Source of the DNA: Lateolabrax maculatus
Taxonomy: Eukaryota; Chordata; Actinopteri; Acropomatiformes; Lateolabracidae
Reading direction: 5' to 3'
Assembly: GCA_031216445.1 (NCBI GenBank)
Contig: CM062219.1
Location: forward strand, 10,574,501 to 10,638,500
DNA: 64,000 nucleotides
A program made the position numbers and the translations under genes. How positions within the stretch are numbered: the stretch's first letter is position 1; every line of letters begins with the position of its first letter. The notes beneath the pieces are model-generated. The model saw only the letters and a list, made by a program, of their open reading frames with translations, searched no databases and was not told where the DNA came from. Positions 12,139-25,565 of this stretch are shown here, in pieces.

Positions 12139-15100
12139 CAGCAACAGGTGCTCACAATTCAAAAGTGAAAAATTAGAGGAGATTTTCTTAACATGGCGTT
12201 TGTGCAGCAGGAATTGGGAAACCGCGGCTCTTCTTGCCAAGTCAACCAGGAGCATTTAATGAAGGGATTGTTGCTGAGTGTCCACTGGGCTGCGTCGGGC
12301 AGACACTGCAAATCAAAGAGTCTAATTAAGGGGTTCCTCTGACGGTCAGACAAAGCAGACAGCAGGGGTCAAGACACTGGCCTACAAACTGGCTGTGACC
12401 CTCACACCTGCCTGATTGCATTATACCGCAACATGTCTGTGCACCGTAAACACACTCACACTGACACATCATTAATGAACCGGTACCTTACCACACACAC
12501 TGATACACAAACAGGGAACAAGACAGAGAGAGAAATGATCATGCCGGGATGTGAGATTATACCCATTTGAATAAATGCAGCAATGCAATTTTAAGTCATG
12601 TGTCAGTGCTGAGCAATTCCATCTTTTATCTTAAAGTCTGCATGAAAACACACTGAGGGAAAAGAAAAAAAAGATGAATTTGAAGCACCACAAGAGTTTT
12701 AGGTAGACTACATTTTCAGAGTAAAAGCAGCATGGATTTCTTCTTTTTTCCAAAGCATATTCATGGTGAGATGTTTTGACTTAGTTGCTGGTGTTATAAA
12801 GAACTTTGACATTAACCACAATAAGTGAAGCCTGGCAGGCTGCTAAGGGGCCCCATATGGGAGTGTGTCAAAAGTTCATGCCCTCCTTACAGTGTTCACA
12901 CTGGAAAAACAAAAAGATCACCTAGTGTGAGCTATAGCCCTGCCACTAACAAGACTGATTGCTACAGAGTGGCTCCACCTGTCTCTAGCTCCAATTAGTC
13001 CTGCTAGCCACTGAAGTGCTAAATAACCAGCTGAGAGGGAAGTGATGGGACAGCAATAGGGCAAAGAAATGGAAAAATGTAAGAAAAGCATGGAATGTAT
13101 GTGTGTGTCCATTTATGAGTAGAGAATGATGGATGAGCAGATACAATGAAAATAGCTTTTCTTTAAGTTTCAGTTTAAAAGACAGCATATTCTTTAGAAA
13201 GGAGGAGGAAGTATTATGTATGAAGTTAAGATGTCCCAGGTTTAGACCTTTCAGAGAAACATGAAGCAAGTCACCCAGAGCACTTCCTCTGAGGTTCACA
13301 GGAGGCTGTAATTATGGGAAAACGGTTGTGTATTTACCATATCACATGCTCTTTAACAAGCACTAATTGTGTGTGTGCACTGAACGTGTGTAGGAATGTC
13401 GTACCAAAGCTGCAGGAAATGTTTAATGAAGAGAGCAGCTTGGACGGCATGGTTTGTGTCAAATCTGTCAAAAACAATATAAACTGGAAAGTGTGAACCT
13501 GAGGTGACTGGGACAGCCTGTAAGAAAGGAATGAGGGTGTTGCCACGCAACATACAGGGAGGTCACAATTAACTCTTGTCTTTGTGACAAAACCTATGAT
13601 AATGTTTTAAAAGATGTAACTATAAGTTGGCGGTATGCAGTTTTCTTTTAGTTTTAAAATTATAATATAAAATGTTAACCAATATTAATTATTTTTCACA
13701 GCTGCAAAAGGACATGAGTCACTCCATTTTACAGTAAACAAGGCTGTCTTGTGGTAAAGAAAGCACTTCTGTGCTTCTGGCAAAATAAAGATACAATAAA
13801 ATTATTCACATCATTTTCATTGTTTATAACCAATACATTTTGCAACACGGTAATTTTGTTTTTTTCCTCACTTTTATGTACCTAAGTAAATTCCAGCCTC
13901 TGGCCATCATCAGAACAAGACAACAACCACACAATATAAAGACACAATGACCCCTACACAGGTGGTACACAGGTCAGCAGTCCAACTGACCAATCACAGC
14001 ATCAGCAATCTGATCGTTAAGGAGTGCAACCAAGTGAAGATTTAAAAAAACTAATTAGTCATCCACTTAACCAACTTCAACATTCTCCTTCAATGCAGAT
14101 TACTACTGGTTAACAATAACATTCAACAAAACTAATCAACTAGATCACTTTGAGAATAAGTAAAGCATTCATGCCCATTGGTTGGAGTGTTGTGGGAGTA
14201 AATACTGTCATCTGATGCTGTTATCAACACTCACCAATCTGTATATTACATCCCCAATCTGGAAATTATACCTGTCCAGTGCCACAAATGTCAAGTGTCT
14301 TTAAACCAGGAAATCATACTTTATAAATGCCAATGTAATTATTTTCATTTGATTAAAATATTAACTCAAATCCACAGATAAGAAACAATCAGGGCAACTG
14401 GCTCCATGTACCGACAGCATATCTGGAGAACTAAAAAGCCTGTGTGTTATTCATCAGGGCCTTTTGCACACTGGATCCTTTTTAACATGCCCTGTCCCTG
14501 GCTTTGGTAATGCATGAAGGAATGGATACAACCCAACCCTTGGAACAGCTACTGGACTGCATTTATGCACCTCTCTATGGACTAGTTGACACAGACAGGT
14601 GGGGCTTAAATGGTAAATTAACTGCCCATAGATGCCCCCAGAAAGAATCTGTTCATTAAAATAGACGCTATAGCCATTGTGATTAATGGTGTTTGGATAA
14701 ATTTAGTTTTACTGCTTTATAATTCAGAGGGAATTAATAGAAGGGACCGGTCCACTGCCTCTGGTCAGACTACCTGCTCTGTGTTGTTGGACTGTGATTG
14801 AGAGGGAGTGTATGGCGAGAGCAGGAGGGAGTCCTCTGTGCATATTTTCCATGTGCACCCACACCCCTCCCTTGGCTGTAGTGCTGAAAGCTCTTTTGTG
14901 TGTTTGTGAGTGGTGTGAAGGCTACAGCGATACAGCATACACCTCAGTTCTTTGGTCACTAGCAACATTTCAATGGCAAATTTATGCTTAACTTTGTAGC
15001 TTCTTTGTCCATCTGAAGTTGGATTTCAGAAAACGAGGGGAACTGCAATGACGTGATTAGTAATTTCAGAGAAACACCAACATTAACCTGTAGATATTTT

Positions 15101-16956
15101 AAAGATTTCCTGCATAGACCCACTTAGTCCTAAGCTTTTTGAAAATGAAACCAGGAAATGTAAACATGTGTAACTCTGGACGGGCTTTCAGCATAGTAAT
15201 CACCTGCAAAAGCACATGATGATAAAGATCAGCCTCAACTAAAGTGAAGATGCACTTTGAGGCTAAGCGCTCCCTCGGACAGCAATTGAAGACAACAAAA
15301 CAAGGAGAGAGATGAAGGGATACAATCACCATAATTGAACCCTTAGCACACGACTGCCACTTATTAAAGTAAATTAAAGTAAATGCCTGAATGAGTAATG
15401 AAATGAGGTGTTAGTTTTCTGGACAATGACACACAGTAGTCGTAATGCGTGAAGCTCACAGCTGTTGATACTTAAGGTCCTATTTCCATGCTGAAGCAAA
15501 CTAAGCACAGTGACCTTTTTGCTGAAGTTGATTGTTTTCCATCTGTGACTGCTAATGCCACATGAGCTGGGAGCAAACCAGAAATACAAATTGGGTGTCA
15601 CACTGCAATTTTGGGATCCTGAACATGTTTGAACCTACAGCATGCTTACTCAGCTAAAATACGTACCTCCAAATACATTTTTTATTTTATTTTTTTGTTA
15701 AAGAAACAATCCAAGTAAAAAAAAAGTGTCTGCAGCGAGTTATATAATAAGTGATTCTTATCTGTCAGCCAAAAGTGCTTATATAATGTTCGACCCTTTT
15801 GAGGGATGTGCAGCACAATTTGCAAAATGACCTCTTCGAAGGTGACTACCTTGGTCAAATCTTACACAACCAGTGGGGAAACATAGAAGGTTACACATAA
15901 AAAAAGAAATGTTATACAATCATGAGTAGTACATCAACGTCATCCTGAGGATCGCTGGATGCAGTTCACACAAAGAGCTTCCGCACATCTTCAATGTTCA
16001 TTTTGTATCCTCCTCAAAAAATGTTCTTCTTCTTAGCAACAGGCCTTTTCACAGCAGACAGTGTGATATGAAAGTGTGACAAATAGCTGAAACGATGACT
16101 CCGTTCTACTCAAGTGTCCCAATAAGCCATGACAGCAATACCACGACCCTGAAACTGATGCAGCTAAATGGAATTCAGCCCTCCATTAATGTGATCATTT
16201 ACATCTATGGTTTTCCTACTGTGACATGTAAAATGCCTAGTTCCCTGAAAAGTAGCACTTAAATTAATGTTATTTTAAATGCCCTGCACAGCCACACATG
16301 TTTCCCCTTATTCTAGCTGATTAGACCTCTGCTCAGGTTAACATAGCGCGCAGCTATCTAGGGAATAAGTTGATGTCACCAAACTCTATGTGTAAGTAAG
16401 GATGGTACACCTGTGTGGGTGGACCATGAATGTGTAGCAGCTTTACAATTGCAATAAAGCTCTTCACTGTATATTAAAAACATGGAATTTCATTTACTCT
16501 ATTCCTATTATTAAATAGGAAAATAGGAGTTCTCTTTCGGCAATTTCAAAAGTCCTTCATGTAACACCGTTAGTAGTTCTGACAGTACAATACAAACATA
16601 CATATTGCCAGTTATGACTAACTGAATGCATCCCATTTAAAACATTTTAGTGATTAAAAAAGGTATTTATGCATCCATTATGCCACAGGTCTTGTATTGT
16701 GTACAGTATATACTGTGTCTTCTATTGTACAATAAAGGTAACACGGAGAGCAAAAGAAAAACTACAGATTGGAAAAAAACAGGGTGAGTTGATGGAAAAT
16801 TAAATTAATTCCCCCAAAGAACATATAAATGACAGAAATCAGGCAGAAGTAAAATATAAAAATCTAATCATTACAGATCCCAAGACACCCTGCTGACAAG
16901 ACCAAATCTCACAAACTCATCACTCATGTATAATTTCCACCCACTGCATCCACTTT

Positions 16957-16995
16957 TTCTTCTTCTTCTTCTTCTTCTTCTTCTTCTTCTTCTTC
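16957..16995. repeat. (TTC)n trinucleotide repeat
   Basis: About 13 TTC units, a polypurine-polypyrimidine tract. Confidence 0.95.
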
Positions 16996-17224
16996 ATGAC
17001 CTTATATCCCTTATTGGTAAGCTGCTCTGTCTCCTCATCCATCCAATGAGAAATACAGATGGCTTGAATCTAAACTGATGTTTCCCCTCGAGTCAGGGTG
17101 AGTCCTATCCAGGAGAGAGGAATTTGCAGATGTATCCACATTCAGCTGTTACTCTACGCTACAGTCGGTTCCATGCTGCTTTCGTTTTGTGTTTTGAAAC
17201 ATAAATGTGGAGTTCAGGTAGAGG

Positions 17225-17960
17225 TGGGGATAAAAATTTGATACTTAGATGCATCACAATTCTATCTCGATGCAGACTCAATTCTCAACATTATCATTGC
17301 CTGTAACAATTTAAAGACTGGGCTGTACGTCCCTTTACGGCTGCCATTGAACCAACTGGATGGTGAAACATAACGGACATAAAAAGAGTGTCGTTACATT
17401 TTGTTGCATGTTTACATTTTAAGCTGGGCTAACGTTACTCATGTATCAGCCTATTTCTTGAGTCTTGGTGAGACAGTTGTTGCTACCCGATCCGTACAGT
17501 AATTGGTTTTAAAAAAAAGTCTTATTAACATTCTTAATTAAATACATTGTTTTCGAAGCTGATGATGGAAGTAGCAGACGAGTGAGCCATTTCGCTTCCT
17601 TCTCATCTCTGAGATTTGCACATGTGCAGTACCGATTGGGCAGGATGTGGATCCAACACAATCCAACCAGCAACCCGTGCCATAAAAGCTAGCGTATGGA
17701 AGCATTTTGGCTTCAATGAGAGCCACACTGTATGCAAGTTGTGCATTAAATAAAAAGTAATGCTAAATTAATCTGTTTATTTTAATTATGGACTATTACA
17801 ATATACTTTTAAAAGCAGCAAGTTGTCACACAGTGAGAATCATGTATAGGAATCAAATTGTAATGCATCAAGATGCATTGATAACCGTTTTTTTTATTAA
17901 ATCGTAGCTCTCTGAATTGAATCGTGAGGTGTTTAGAGATGTTCGTTAGAGATGTTCAGA
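17225..17960. mobile_element. Decayed hAT-like element
   Basis: The left end has GATGCATCACAATTC and the right end has GTAATGCATCAAGATGCATTG and GAATTGAATCGTGAGG, so the ends share inverted GATGCATC and GATTCAATTC motifs. Such termini are typical of fish hAT elements. Between them is a short BED-finger-like relic on the plus strand, listed separately. No intact transposase remains. Boundaries are approximate. Confidence 0.55.
17664..17753 (+). pseudogene. BED zinc-finger fragment of a hAT/ZBED transposase
   Basis: The plus-strand frame reads QPATRAIKASVWKHFGFNES, then HTVCKLCIK and a TAA stop. SxVWKHFGF followed by VCKLC is the characteristic first half of a BED zinc finger (aromatic pair, then C-x2-C). 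The C-terminal His ligands and the catalytic domain are absent, so this is a fragment. It lies inside the decayed hAT-like element. Confidence 0.6.
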
Positions 17961-18196
17961 TGTGTCATAGTTCTGCACAATGTGAAAATAAACACTACCC
18001 TTTCTATATGCAACAGTGCTATTCAGTTGTACATAACTGCACACAGTTTACAAATCAGTTATCTGGAGTTATGTACGAAGTCAAGTGAAGGTCAATTCTG
18101 AAGAGTAACTCGAGTGTAAAATCAAATCTTCATCCCATGCACTTAGTCCACAAGCTCAAAAATGATACATTGACAGCACAATGAAATTAATCAATA

Positions 18197-18540
18197 GCCC
18201 CTTTTTTATACAGCATGTTCAAGGCGGGAATGTTGTGCCGCCATTGTGCCTCGCTCTCTGTATAAAATGTACGAACGCGGAACGGGGAGGCATTGTTGTT
18301 CCGCCGTTAAGCCGGCAACGGCGGTACTAACAAAGCAGGATCGATGTCTGAGTAAAACAGGGGAGCTGGCAGGAGGGGACGCCGATGCTGTTGTGTTACA
18401 CGTAAGAACACTGGCGTGCTATCTAAAATCACACACTGGGGCGGCATTATGCCAGCGTTGTTTAGTTCAGTGTAAAAAAGCTAAACCGGCGTAACGATGG
18501 TCTTTACTGCATTATTGTGCGATCTGTCTGTAAAAAGGGC
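18197..18540. mobile_element. MITE-like element with terminal inverted repeats
   Basis: The left end GCCCCTTTTTTATACAG is matched by the right end, whose reverse complement is GCCCTTTTTACAGACAG. The interior is much richer in G+C and CpG than its surroundings (GCCGGCAACGGCGG, GGCGGCATTATGCCAGCG). There is no coding capacity beyond short frames. No clear target-site duplication was seen. Confidence 0.55.
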
Positions 18541-21192
18541 AAACAACAACAATCAACGAACAACTAAGTCTATTATTTTTTTGTACAGTACTCCTATTTG
18601 TTGCTTTGCCTCCTTACACTCGAGGGGGTGCCCCCGTTAAATCCCTCAGTTCCAACAAAAGCAGATGAGACGTCCCTGTTTTCCTCCTGGAAGGTTTTAG
18701 TGAGTGTTAAACCATCTGCTCCCCTGACTGATGGGAAACCCAGGGGCCTTGCAGTCTTGGCAGGGAAACCCTGTCTCTGGTCGGCTGGCTGACCCGGAGC
18801 TCATTTGTCAATCAGGCGCCTTTCCCCTTAATTAGGAGACACAGCTTGGGCTGAGCCTCAGCAGAAACATGTAATTCAGTGGGAAAAGCAAGTCGGTTTA
18901 CAATTCTCTGCTTCTGTCTGCGTTTCCTCTCATTTATCTAGCCCCGCACAATACCCACGCTGGGCGAATTGACATCTTTTCTTTGGCTTTATAATAAAAT
19001 TGTCTTAGCAGCTTTGAAACAAATGTTGAACAAAAAATAAACGGAATCCTTTTTTAAATATTACATATATAAAAAAAATATCTTCGAAGCATTTCACAGT
19101 CCTGTTTTGCAGATGAAAATAAATGTGTCTGTTGTGGAATATTTATTATTTTAGGCACCACATATTTTTGAGGTAAAAGAATGTAGTCACAAAAATACAC
19201 AGTCAAACATAATTTGAAATATTAATATCCTCAGTGTGGGAATAACAAAAGACATGCTTAATGTTTATGATGGACTGTCTGTGAGGGAGTACCACATGAG
19301 ATAAACAGTAGTTTGTTCTTAATAATTCGCATCTGTGTAAAATTATGGAGCACTTTGGATGCTATTCTAGTGCAGTAATATGGAAATTACCAGAAGAATC
19401 ATGGAGTCCATGCACATGTTCCTCTTAATTCTCAGATAAGTGGAGACATCATACAGAAGCCTCTCCTCTTGTTAGCTTCAACATTCATTTAATCTATTGG
19501 ATTAACACATTTTTTATTTTTCACTGAAAACAGAAAAAACAAATACAGGTACAAAACGGATAATTTATTTAGATCCATACACGCAAATTTGATTGCTATA
19601 GGTAATGTATGAATACCTTACATCACTATGCACATATCACACATAACCACACACTAATCCTTCCAGTAATCTCACACACACCTACTGTAGAAGTGGTGGA
19701 GGTGAAAAGCTCCACAATATAATTGTGTTGTGAGAAGGTTTATTGTTAGTATTGCTGCGCTCATTGCATCAGTAATAGCTCATTCAGTCGCATCCAGACA
19801 TACATTATTAGGCATTTGGCATTAGGGATGTAAATCTCTCTCCCTGGAGATCCGTGCACATTAGATACGGAGCTATCCAGTAGCCTTTCCCCCTTGACGT
19901 TGTTGTTTGCTCTCTTCCAATGATAGCACAATGAAAACACAGGAAGCAGCTTGGAGAGCAGTGGGGCTGCGATCGATGCCTCTATGTCCGACTATCAGCT
20001 AGGTGATGTCTTAACGTCTGCCCTCCTCACTTCTCGACCCCCTCTTTCCCTCCGACAGGCCGTCAAGTCTCCTTCTACCGCTAATGTATCTGAATGCAGT
20101 GTCATCCAGGGCCGCCTCGCAGCAGTCGATAAATACTGGAAATGCTATCCATCTCTGAAACATCACTCCTTCACTTACTGTAAGTGCGCATCACTGTGGG
20201 CACCATCCCCACACTGCTGACAGGGAGGAAGACAACACCAGGCGGCCCCAGCTATGACCGAGCATCACCAGATGCAACCACAGACATAGTTTTCAGTACT
20301 AAAATTGCAAAGAACAGACTGCGTGTCTGAATTGGGCTCCCGTTTGTTAAATATGAGCTGGTGTTTCAAATCATTTCAGCAGTAAGGAATAACCTCCAAA
20401 AACTTTTCCTTGTGGATGAAGTATAATAATATGCAGTTTTCTCCTCCATATCCTCTGAAATTGCAACATCGCTTGGCTTCAGTCTTGGTATTTATTACTT
20501 CTGAGGGATTGACTAATCCGTCAGAGCGATCCGCTGGCAAGGAGAGTCAATTTTAGCCATTAAATTTAAATAAGAGTCCTTGTGCACTATGTGGATAAAC
20601 ACCAACTGAAGGATAAGTTGAGTCAGGCTTAATGTCAAGAGCAACACTTACAAACTCTTTTTATTTGAATCTTTAATTAGTTTTGGTAAGCTGTGTGTAG
20701 TGACAGTAACTATTTGACCTCTTAACCATTTCATTGACAAGAAAAATGTATTATAATGTAATAATATGGATTTCTAATTCAATTAAAAACACTATCAGAG
20801 GTCTGTCATGGATGAGTCTTAATTAACTTATCTGAAATGGAGGTATTGAAGGGAAATTAAGAGCTAGACCATTAATTCAGCAAGGCCAATATATTGCTAC
20901 ATATTAGCTTATTGCAGATATATTGGTATACCTGCATGTGTTTTGCCAATAAGTAACAGGAAATTTCAGTACAGAAATGCCAAAGATGTATTTGAGGTCA
21001 TGTATAAACTGTGTTAATAATATAGATCATCCACCAGAAAGCACTGACACATTTGTTTTTAAGCAGTAAAGTGTCCCACTATGTCCTTTTTTGGTCGAAT
21101 GATCTAATAACCAGATTTAAGGGAATGTGTAAGTAATGTGTTTATATTTTCCATTCTTAACGATGTAAGAAAAGCAGGTTAAACCGCTAATT

Positions 21193-21615
21193 AAAGAGGT
21201 ACTGCACACTTAAACATGTTTTCGAGCTGTAAACGGAATTATATGACTGTACTGTGATGAAACACATCAATGCTGGTGTTAATGTTGACATTTTCCGTCA
21301 AATATATAAAAAATGGCATTTTATGGGCTTAAAACGGCTCAACACGACATCTTCTGTTTTCAATCAGCCCTGGAGAGAGTCGACCGGTTGGGACATCGCT
21401 ACGTCATGAAGTTTATAATTAAAAAAAAAAAAGTTAACGTCCTCTAATCGTCCTCTTTCTGGTCCCCTGACCCCACGCACCACACACTACGTGGACACGA
21501 GACCACGCCCCCCACAGCAGCTGCCCCCTCCCCCCCGTTCCTCTCTGTTGAGGTTTTTAAAATGTGCTGGAGGGAGGGCGCTAGCAGGATTTGAGGGTGC
21601 AGTTACACTTTAAAC
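21193..21615. repeat. Teleost MITE-like repeat with inverted ends
   Basis: The left end TTAAAGAGGTACTGCAC is matched in inverted orientation by GGTGCAGTTACACTTTAA on the right. The interior includes CCGTCAAATATATAAAAAAT and a GC-rich CGTGGACACGAGACCACG segment. Confidence 0.6.
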
Positions 21616-23770
21616 AATATTAAATTCATATTGTCAGTCAGTATAAGCTTTCTGTTTTTTAACTAGGGCCTCGTATAAAAGTAATGTGTAACACATGATA
21701 TACATTTTAATCCAGCAACCTTTTTTAAATATGAATTGCAGGAACAGTTTTGGGATTCATTCCTTTGCCTAGAGATTTAGAAACAAAGTAATACATCTAC
21801 ATCTTTTAGTAAGTCCTTGGTGGACTTAATGAAAAACATTTACTGTGAGAAACTTGCACAACTATAATATTTCTCAGTTACATTGAAGAGAAAGCAGCTT
21901 GGATCAATCTATGATTCACTCATCATGATTCACCAGTCTTGTATAAAATCCTTTTATACAGCTGGTGAGATTTCAATTTCTGTACCTGATTTACAAAAGA
22001 ACAAACTTCCTCTCTCTTTCATCGAATCCATCATCGTCAACATCTCTTCCTTTTTATCTGTAATCAACACCGTAGGCCAAATAAGTTCACTTGTCTCACA
22101 ACAAGGGAATGCCTGCAGTCAGCACACGCTAGTAAAATCTACTTTAACTCCATGGAAAAGTGTTGATTTTCAGTAAATAATTGTATTCGTTTGTCTTCTG
22201 CTCTCATGACTCGGGCTGTTGGCTGTGAAGACTGGAAACTTGTTGGCAAAAGCATCTCATTAGACTGTTTCCACTTTCAAACCTCTGCTCTCCCCATCCT
22301 TTTCACAAGGTTATGAGACGTCCGTACACTTTTGGAATATACAATAGCAATTACAAGTCTTGGTTATTGTGATCATGATTGCACAATTTAAGCTTGAGCC
22401 ACAGTGCAGGAGACCACTGTGCTCATAAAGGTGCATGTAACATCAATGAGGCAGGACTAAAACAAGTGGAAACAGAGTGTGAAGAACATTTAAAAGCCAA
22501 GTCAACCATATTGGAGCTGCACATAGAAGATATTATTGCTTGGTGTGTATATAGTGCTTTGTTTAAGTTTATTAACCTACACAAAATGCTGTGTGTTAAA
22601 ATGTTAAAGCTCAATAAATATATATCCTACTGCAAATTGAACGTTTCAGGACAATATGGTTCTTTAGCCCCCAGAAGATGACATAAGTGGTGGGCACCTG
22701 TTTAAAGTGAAACACTCATAATTGTGCTTTTGGCTGTAAAATCCTGTAAAACATATGCTGTACAGTACACTGGCTACACACAAACAAATTCATAATATAG
22801 TACGGCACAGTCTGCTTAAAATATAAAAACTGAAAGTGCTATTTGTATGCTTTATCATAACGGTTTCTTTTGCACAACTTCATGGCACTAAGTCAGGCAG
22901 CTGGGTGCCTAAAGTCTCATTAAAGTTTTCAGTTTTTCCTTTCCATACAAGCTCGTTATACCACTTGCCAGGTGATTTCTCAATATGTTTTAATAATCTC
23001 TACATATTATATACATTTATTGTATTTGTCACTTTAAGTGATTTCTACCTGATTCTTATCTGATCTGACTTCCACTGACAAGCACAATAAATCGCATTTT
23101 CCAATAATATTTTGAGTTCACTCCAGCCTCCACAGTCAGTGTAATTAATGGCGCCATGGGTCCTGCGAGAGTGGGACCAGCTGCGTGTTATGTCTTGTCA
23201 CCAGTCCCACTCTGTTTGACACCTTCGGCCACGTCCCTCTCTTCCGATGCCAAGAATACTGGTGGAGTACTGCTGGGTCTGAGGACTCTTTGTGCCCACC
23301 CTCAGAGAACAAACACTATTAAGACTCAACAACGTGCCCCTTCGCCCATCCCCAGAGTGCAGGCAGTGCCAGCTCCTGTAACTGGAGACCACAGAGCAAA
23401 ACAGCTGCTCCCAGTCTGTCCTGCATCTGCCACAACTGTGATCTCATGGAACAAAGTGAGAATGCAACCACACGTTTTGACTGGCTGTTCACTCACACTC
23501 CAGCCATTGTCCCCTCACTCTCTCTCTACCTTTTTCTTCCTCTGTATCTCTGTCAAACCGTCATGCCCCCCCTTCATACTGTAGATTTAGCTGTAAAGCA
23601 GTGGTGCACCCCAGTTGGTCACCAAGGCCACTGGCTGAGTTCTTCCAACTGATTTTTGGATAACTGCTGTGCCGCAGACAGGTGCATAAGACAAGCAGGC
23701 TGCATCTACCATTTAAACTGTGACCGCCTGTTTACTATCATCAGTTATACTTTCACTGTTTCTACACTTA

Positions 23771-24050
23771 TTAAAGGGGTACTTCAGTAAATTTAGTAAT
23801 GCACATCCACAGAGTTAGGGGACTTGCAATACAGAGATGTAAATAAATAAATAAATAAATGGTTGAAATTATTGCAGTTTAGGCCAAGATATCCTGACTT
23901 TATGTTCTGGTTGCGGGTCAGGTTTCAAAAATGCTGGATTTCCCACAATGCAACAAAACACCCTATTGAGTTAACAGGTAATCATCAGCAAACACCTTTT
24001 ACTTCACGCCCTCAGTATGTAATGCAGACTTGGACAGTGTTGTGACAATA
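23771..24050. repeat. Teleost MITE-like repeat (TTAAAGGGGTACTTCAGT type)
   Basis: The left end is TTAAAGGGGTACTTCAGTAA. The interior contains an (AAAT)n tract at 23841-23860 and TTTCCCACAATGCA. Elements opening TTAAAGGGG(T/A)AC are common in fish. The right end is uncertain. Confidence 0.5.
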
Positions 24051-25251
24051 TGATTTTTAAAACCAGCAGTAAGATTGGAACAAACAAATGCCTATATGAC
24101 AATATGGTGTATTTTTTGTGATGTTTTTTTTTTTCTATAAGAGAGACACTATTTTTATGTACGGTTAATCAAGATTTTGCATTAAGCCAGTGTTTTGTTG
24201 CATAAAAAAACAGGGTCTTTTAACAGTGTTTTCTTATTTACATCCAATTGCTGAAATCAATTCCACTTGGACATGTCTGTCTATTGGTTAGGAAAGCATG
24301 CAGTAAAAGGGAAACTTTTGTAGCCATGTACTGATCATTAGCAGTATTTCTGTGTCTGTGGTTTATCCACTGCCAAATACAGTTTAATTTCTTTCATTCC
24401 ATAATTCAAAGTTTATACAGTCTGGGTTTCTGGGAAATTACAACCAAAGACTTCTACCTCAAACTGACTCATTCTAAATCTCATTCACAAATCCTTCAAT
24501 GCTCTTTGACACTTACTCAATGAGGCGTTGACAGCTGCTTTTGACAGCACACCTGAACACCGCTCCCTGCATAGCTCCACAAAAGAGTGGAAGGTATTTG
24601 GGAAAGGTTTCAGTACTCTGGCACACATGAAAATTGAAGCACTTACTCATATCAAACAGAAGTAGCACATTTTCAGCACCCTTTTTTCTAAACCATACTT
24701 TCTGACAAGAGGATAAGCAGTTGCTATCCAGCTTAACTTTACTGGAAAATGAATTTATCTGTCAAAGAATGCAATTTTTTATTTTTTTTTTTTTTGTTAT
24801 CATGCCTACATGCAAATGAGTGTGTCTGTTAGTGTGCTTCGTTCACTTTTAAGATATAATTATGTGTGTGTAAAGTTTCCCCATCCCATCACCGGGTAGT
24901 TCCACACTACTAGGCTACTGGCCATGTAGCCAACTACAGCAAATAGCAACGTGTTACAATGGAGTGTTCATTCCTGCAATCCACTCAGACACCTGTTTTA
25001 CCTCCAGTCCTCTCGGCCAATTAAACTGTACGCAATTTCCAGCATGCTCAAAGCTGCAGAATTAATGAGAGGGGACACAGCTGCATCAGGAGTCTGCCTG
25101 GTGGTTAAATTACACTTTTCTCATGCAAATACTGTAAGGCCCTGTTCTTTCAGCAATTATGCCTTGTACATATAATTGTCCTTCACCTTGATACACTTGA
25201 TTCTTTTCTTATTGTTAACTCGCCATTCTGTGAAAACTGAGGTCGCCAAAG

Positions 25252-25565
25252 GGCGGGGGGGATATTCGTGGACCAACCAACCAACCAACTGACCAATCGA
25301 CCAACCAACCGACAGAGCGACATATGGAGCTGCAAGCTTCACTAGCAGCTCTGTGAGGCTGTATAGGCAGTGCTTTGGACTAAATGCCAATGTCAGCATG
25401 CCAACACGCTGATGTTTAGCAGGTATAATGATTACCATGTTCACTCATTTATTTTACCGTGTTACCATGCTGATATTCGTTTTGCAGGTATTTGGTCATA
25501 AACTAAAGTATGTGACAAACCAGACCAACCGACTGACCGATCGACACTGCCATCCCTAGAGCCAT
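25252..25565. repeat. Teleost dispersed repeat with CCAA tract
   Basis: It opens with an (ACCA/CCAA)n tract at about 25271-25310. Next comes AGCTTCACTAGCAGCTCTGT, GAGGCTGTATAGGCAGTGCT, GTCAGCATGCCAACACGCTG, ATGTTTAGCAGGTATAATG and TTACCATGCTGATATTCG. It closes with GACCGACTGACCGATCGAC and CCATCCCTAGAGCCATGC. I recognise this as a widespread fish repeat. Confidence 0.8.

Noticed and set aside
23156..23584. 142-codon plus-strand open frame
   Set aside because: Ser/Pro/Thr-rich with no motif and overlapping open frames on both strands, as expected by chance.
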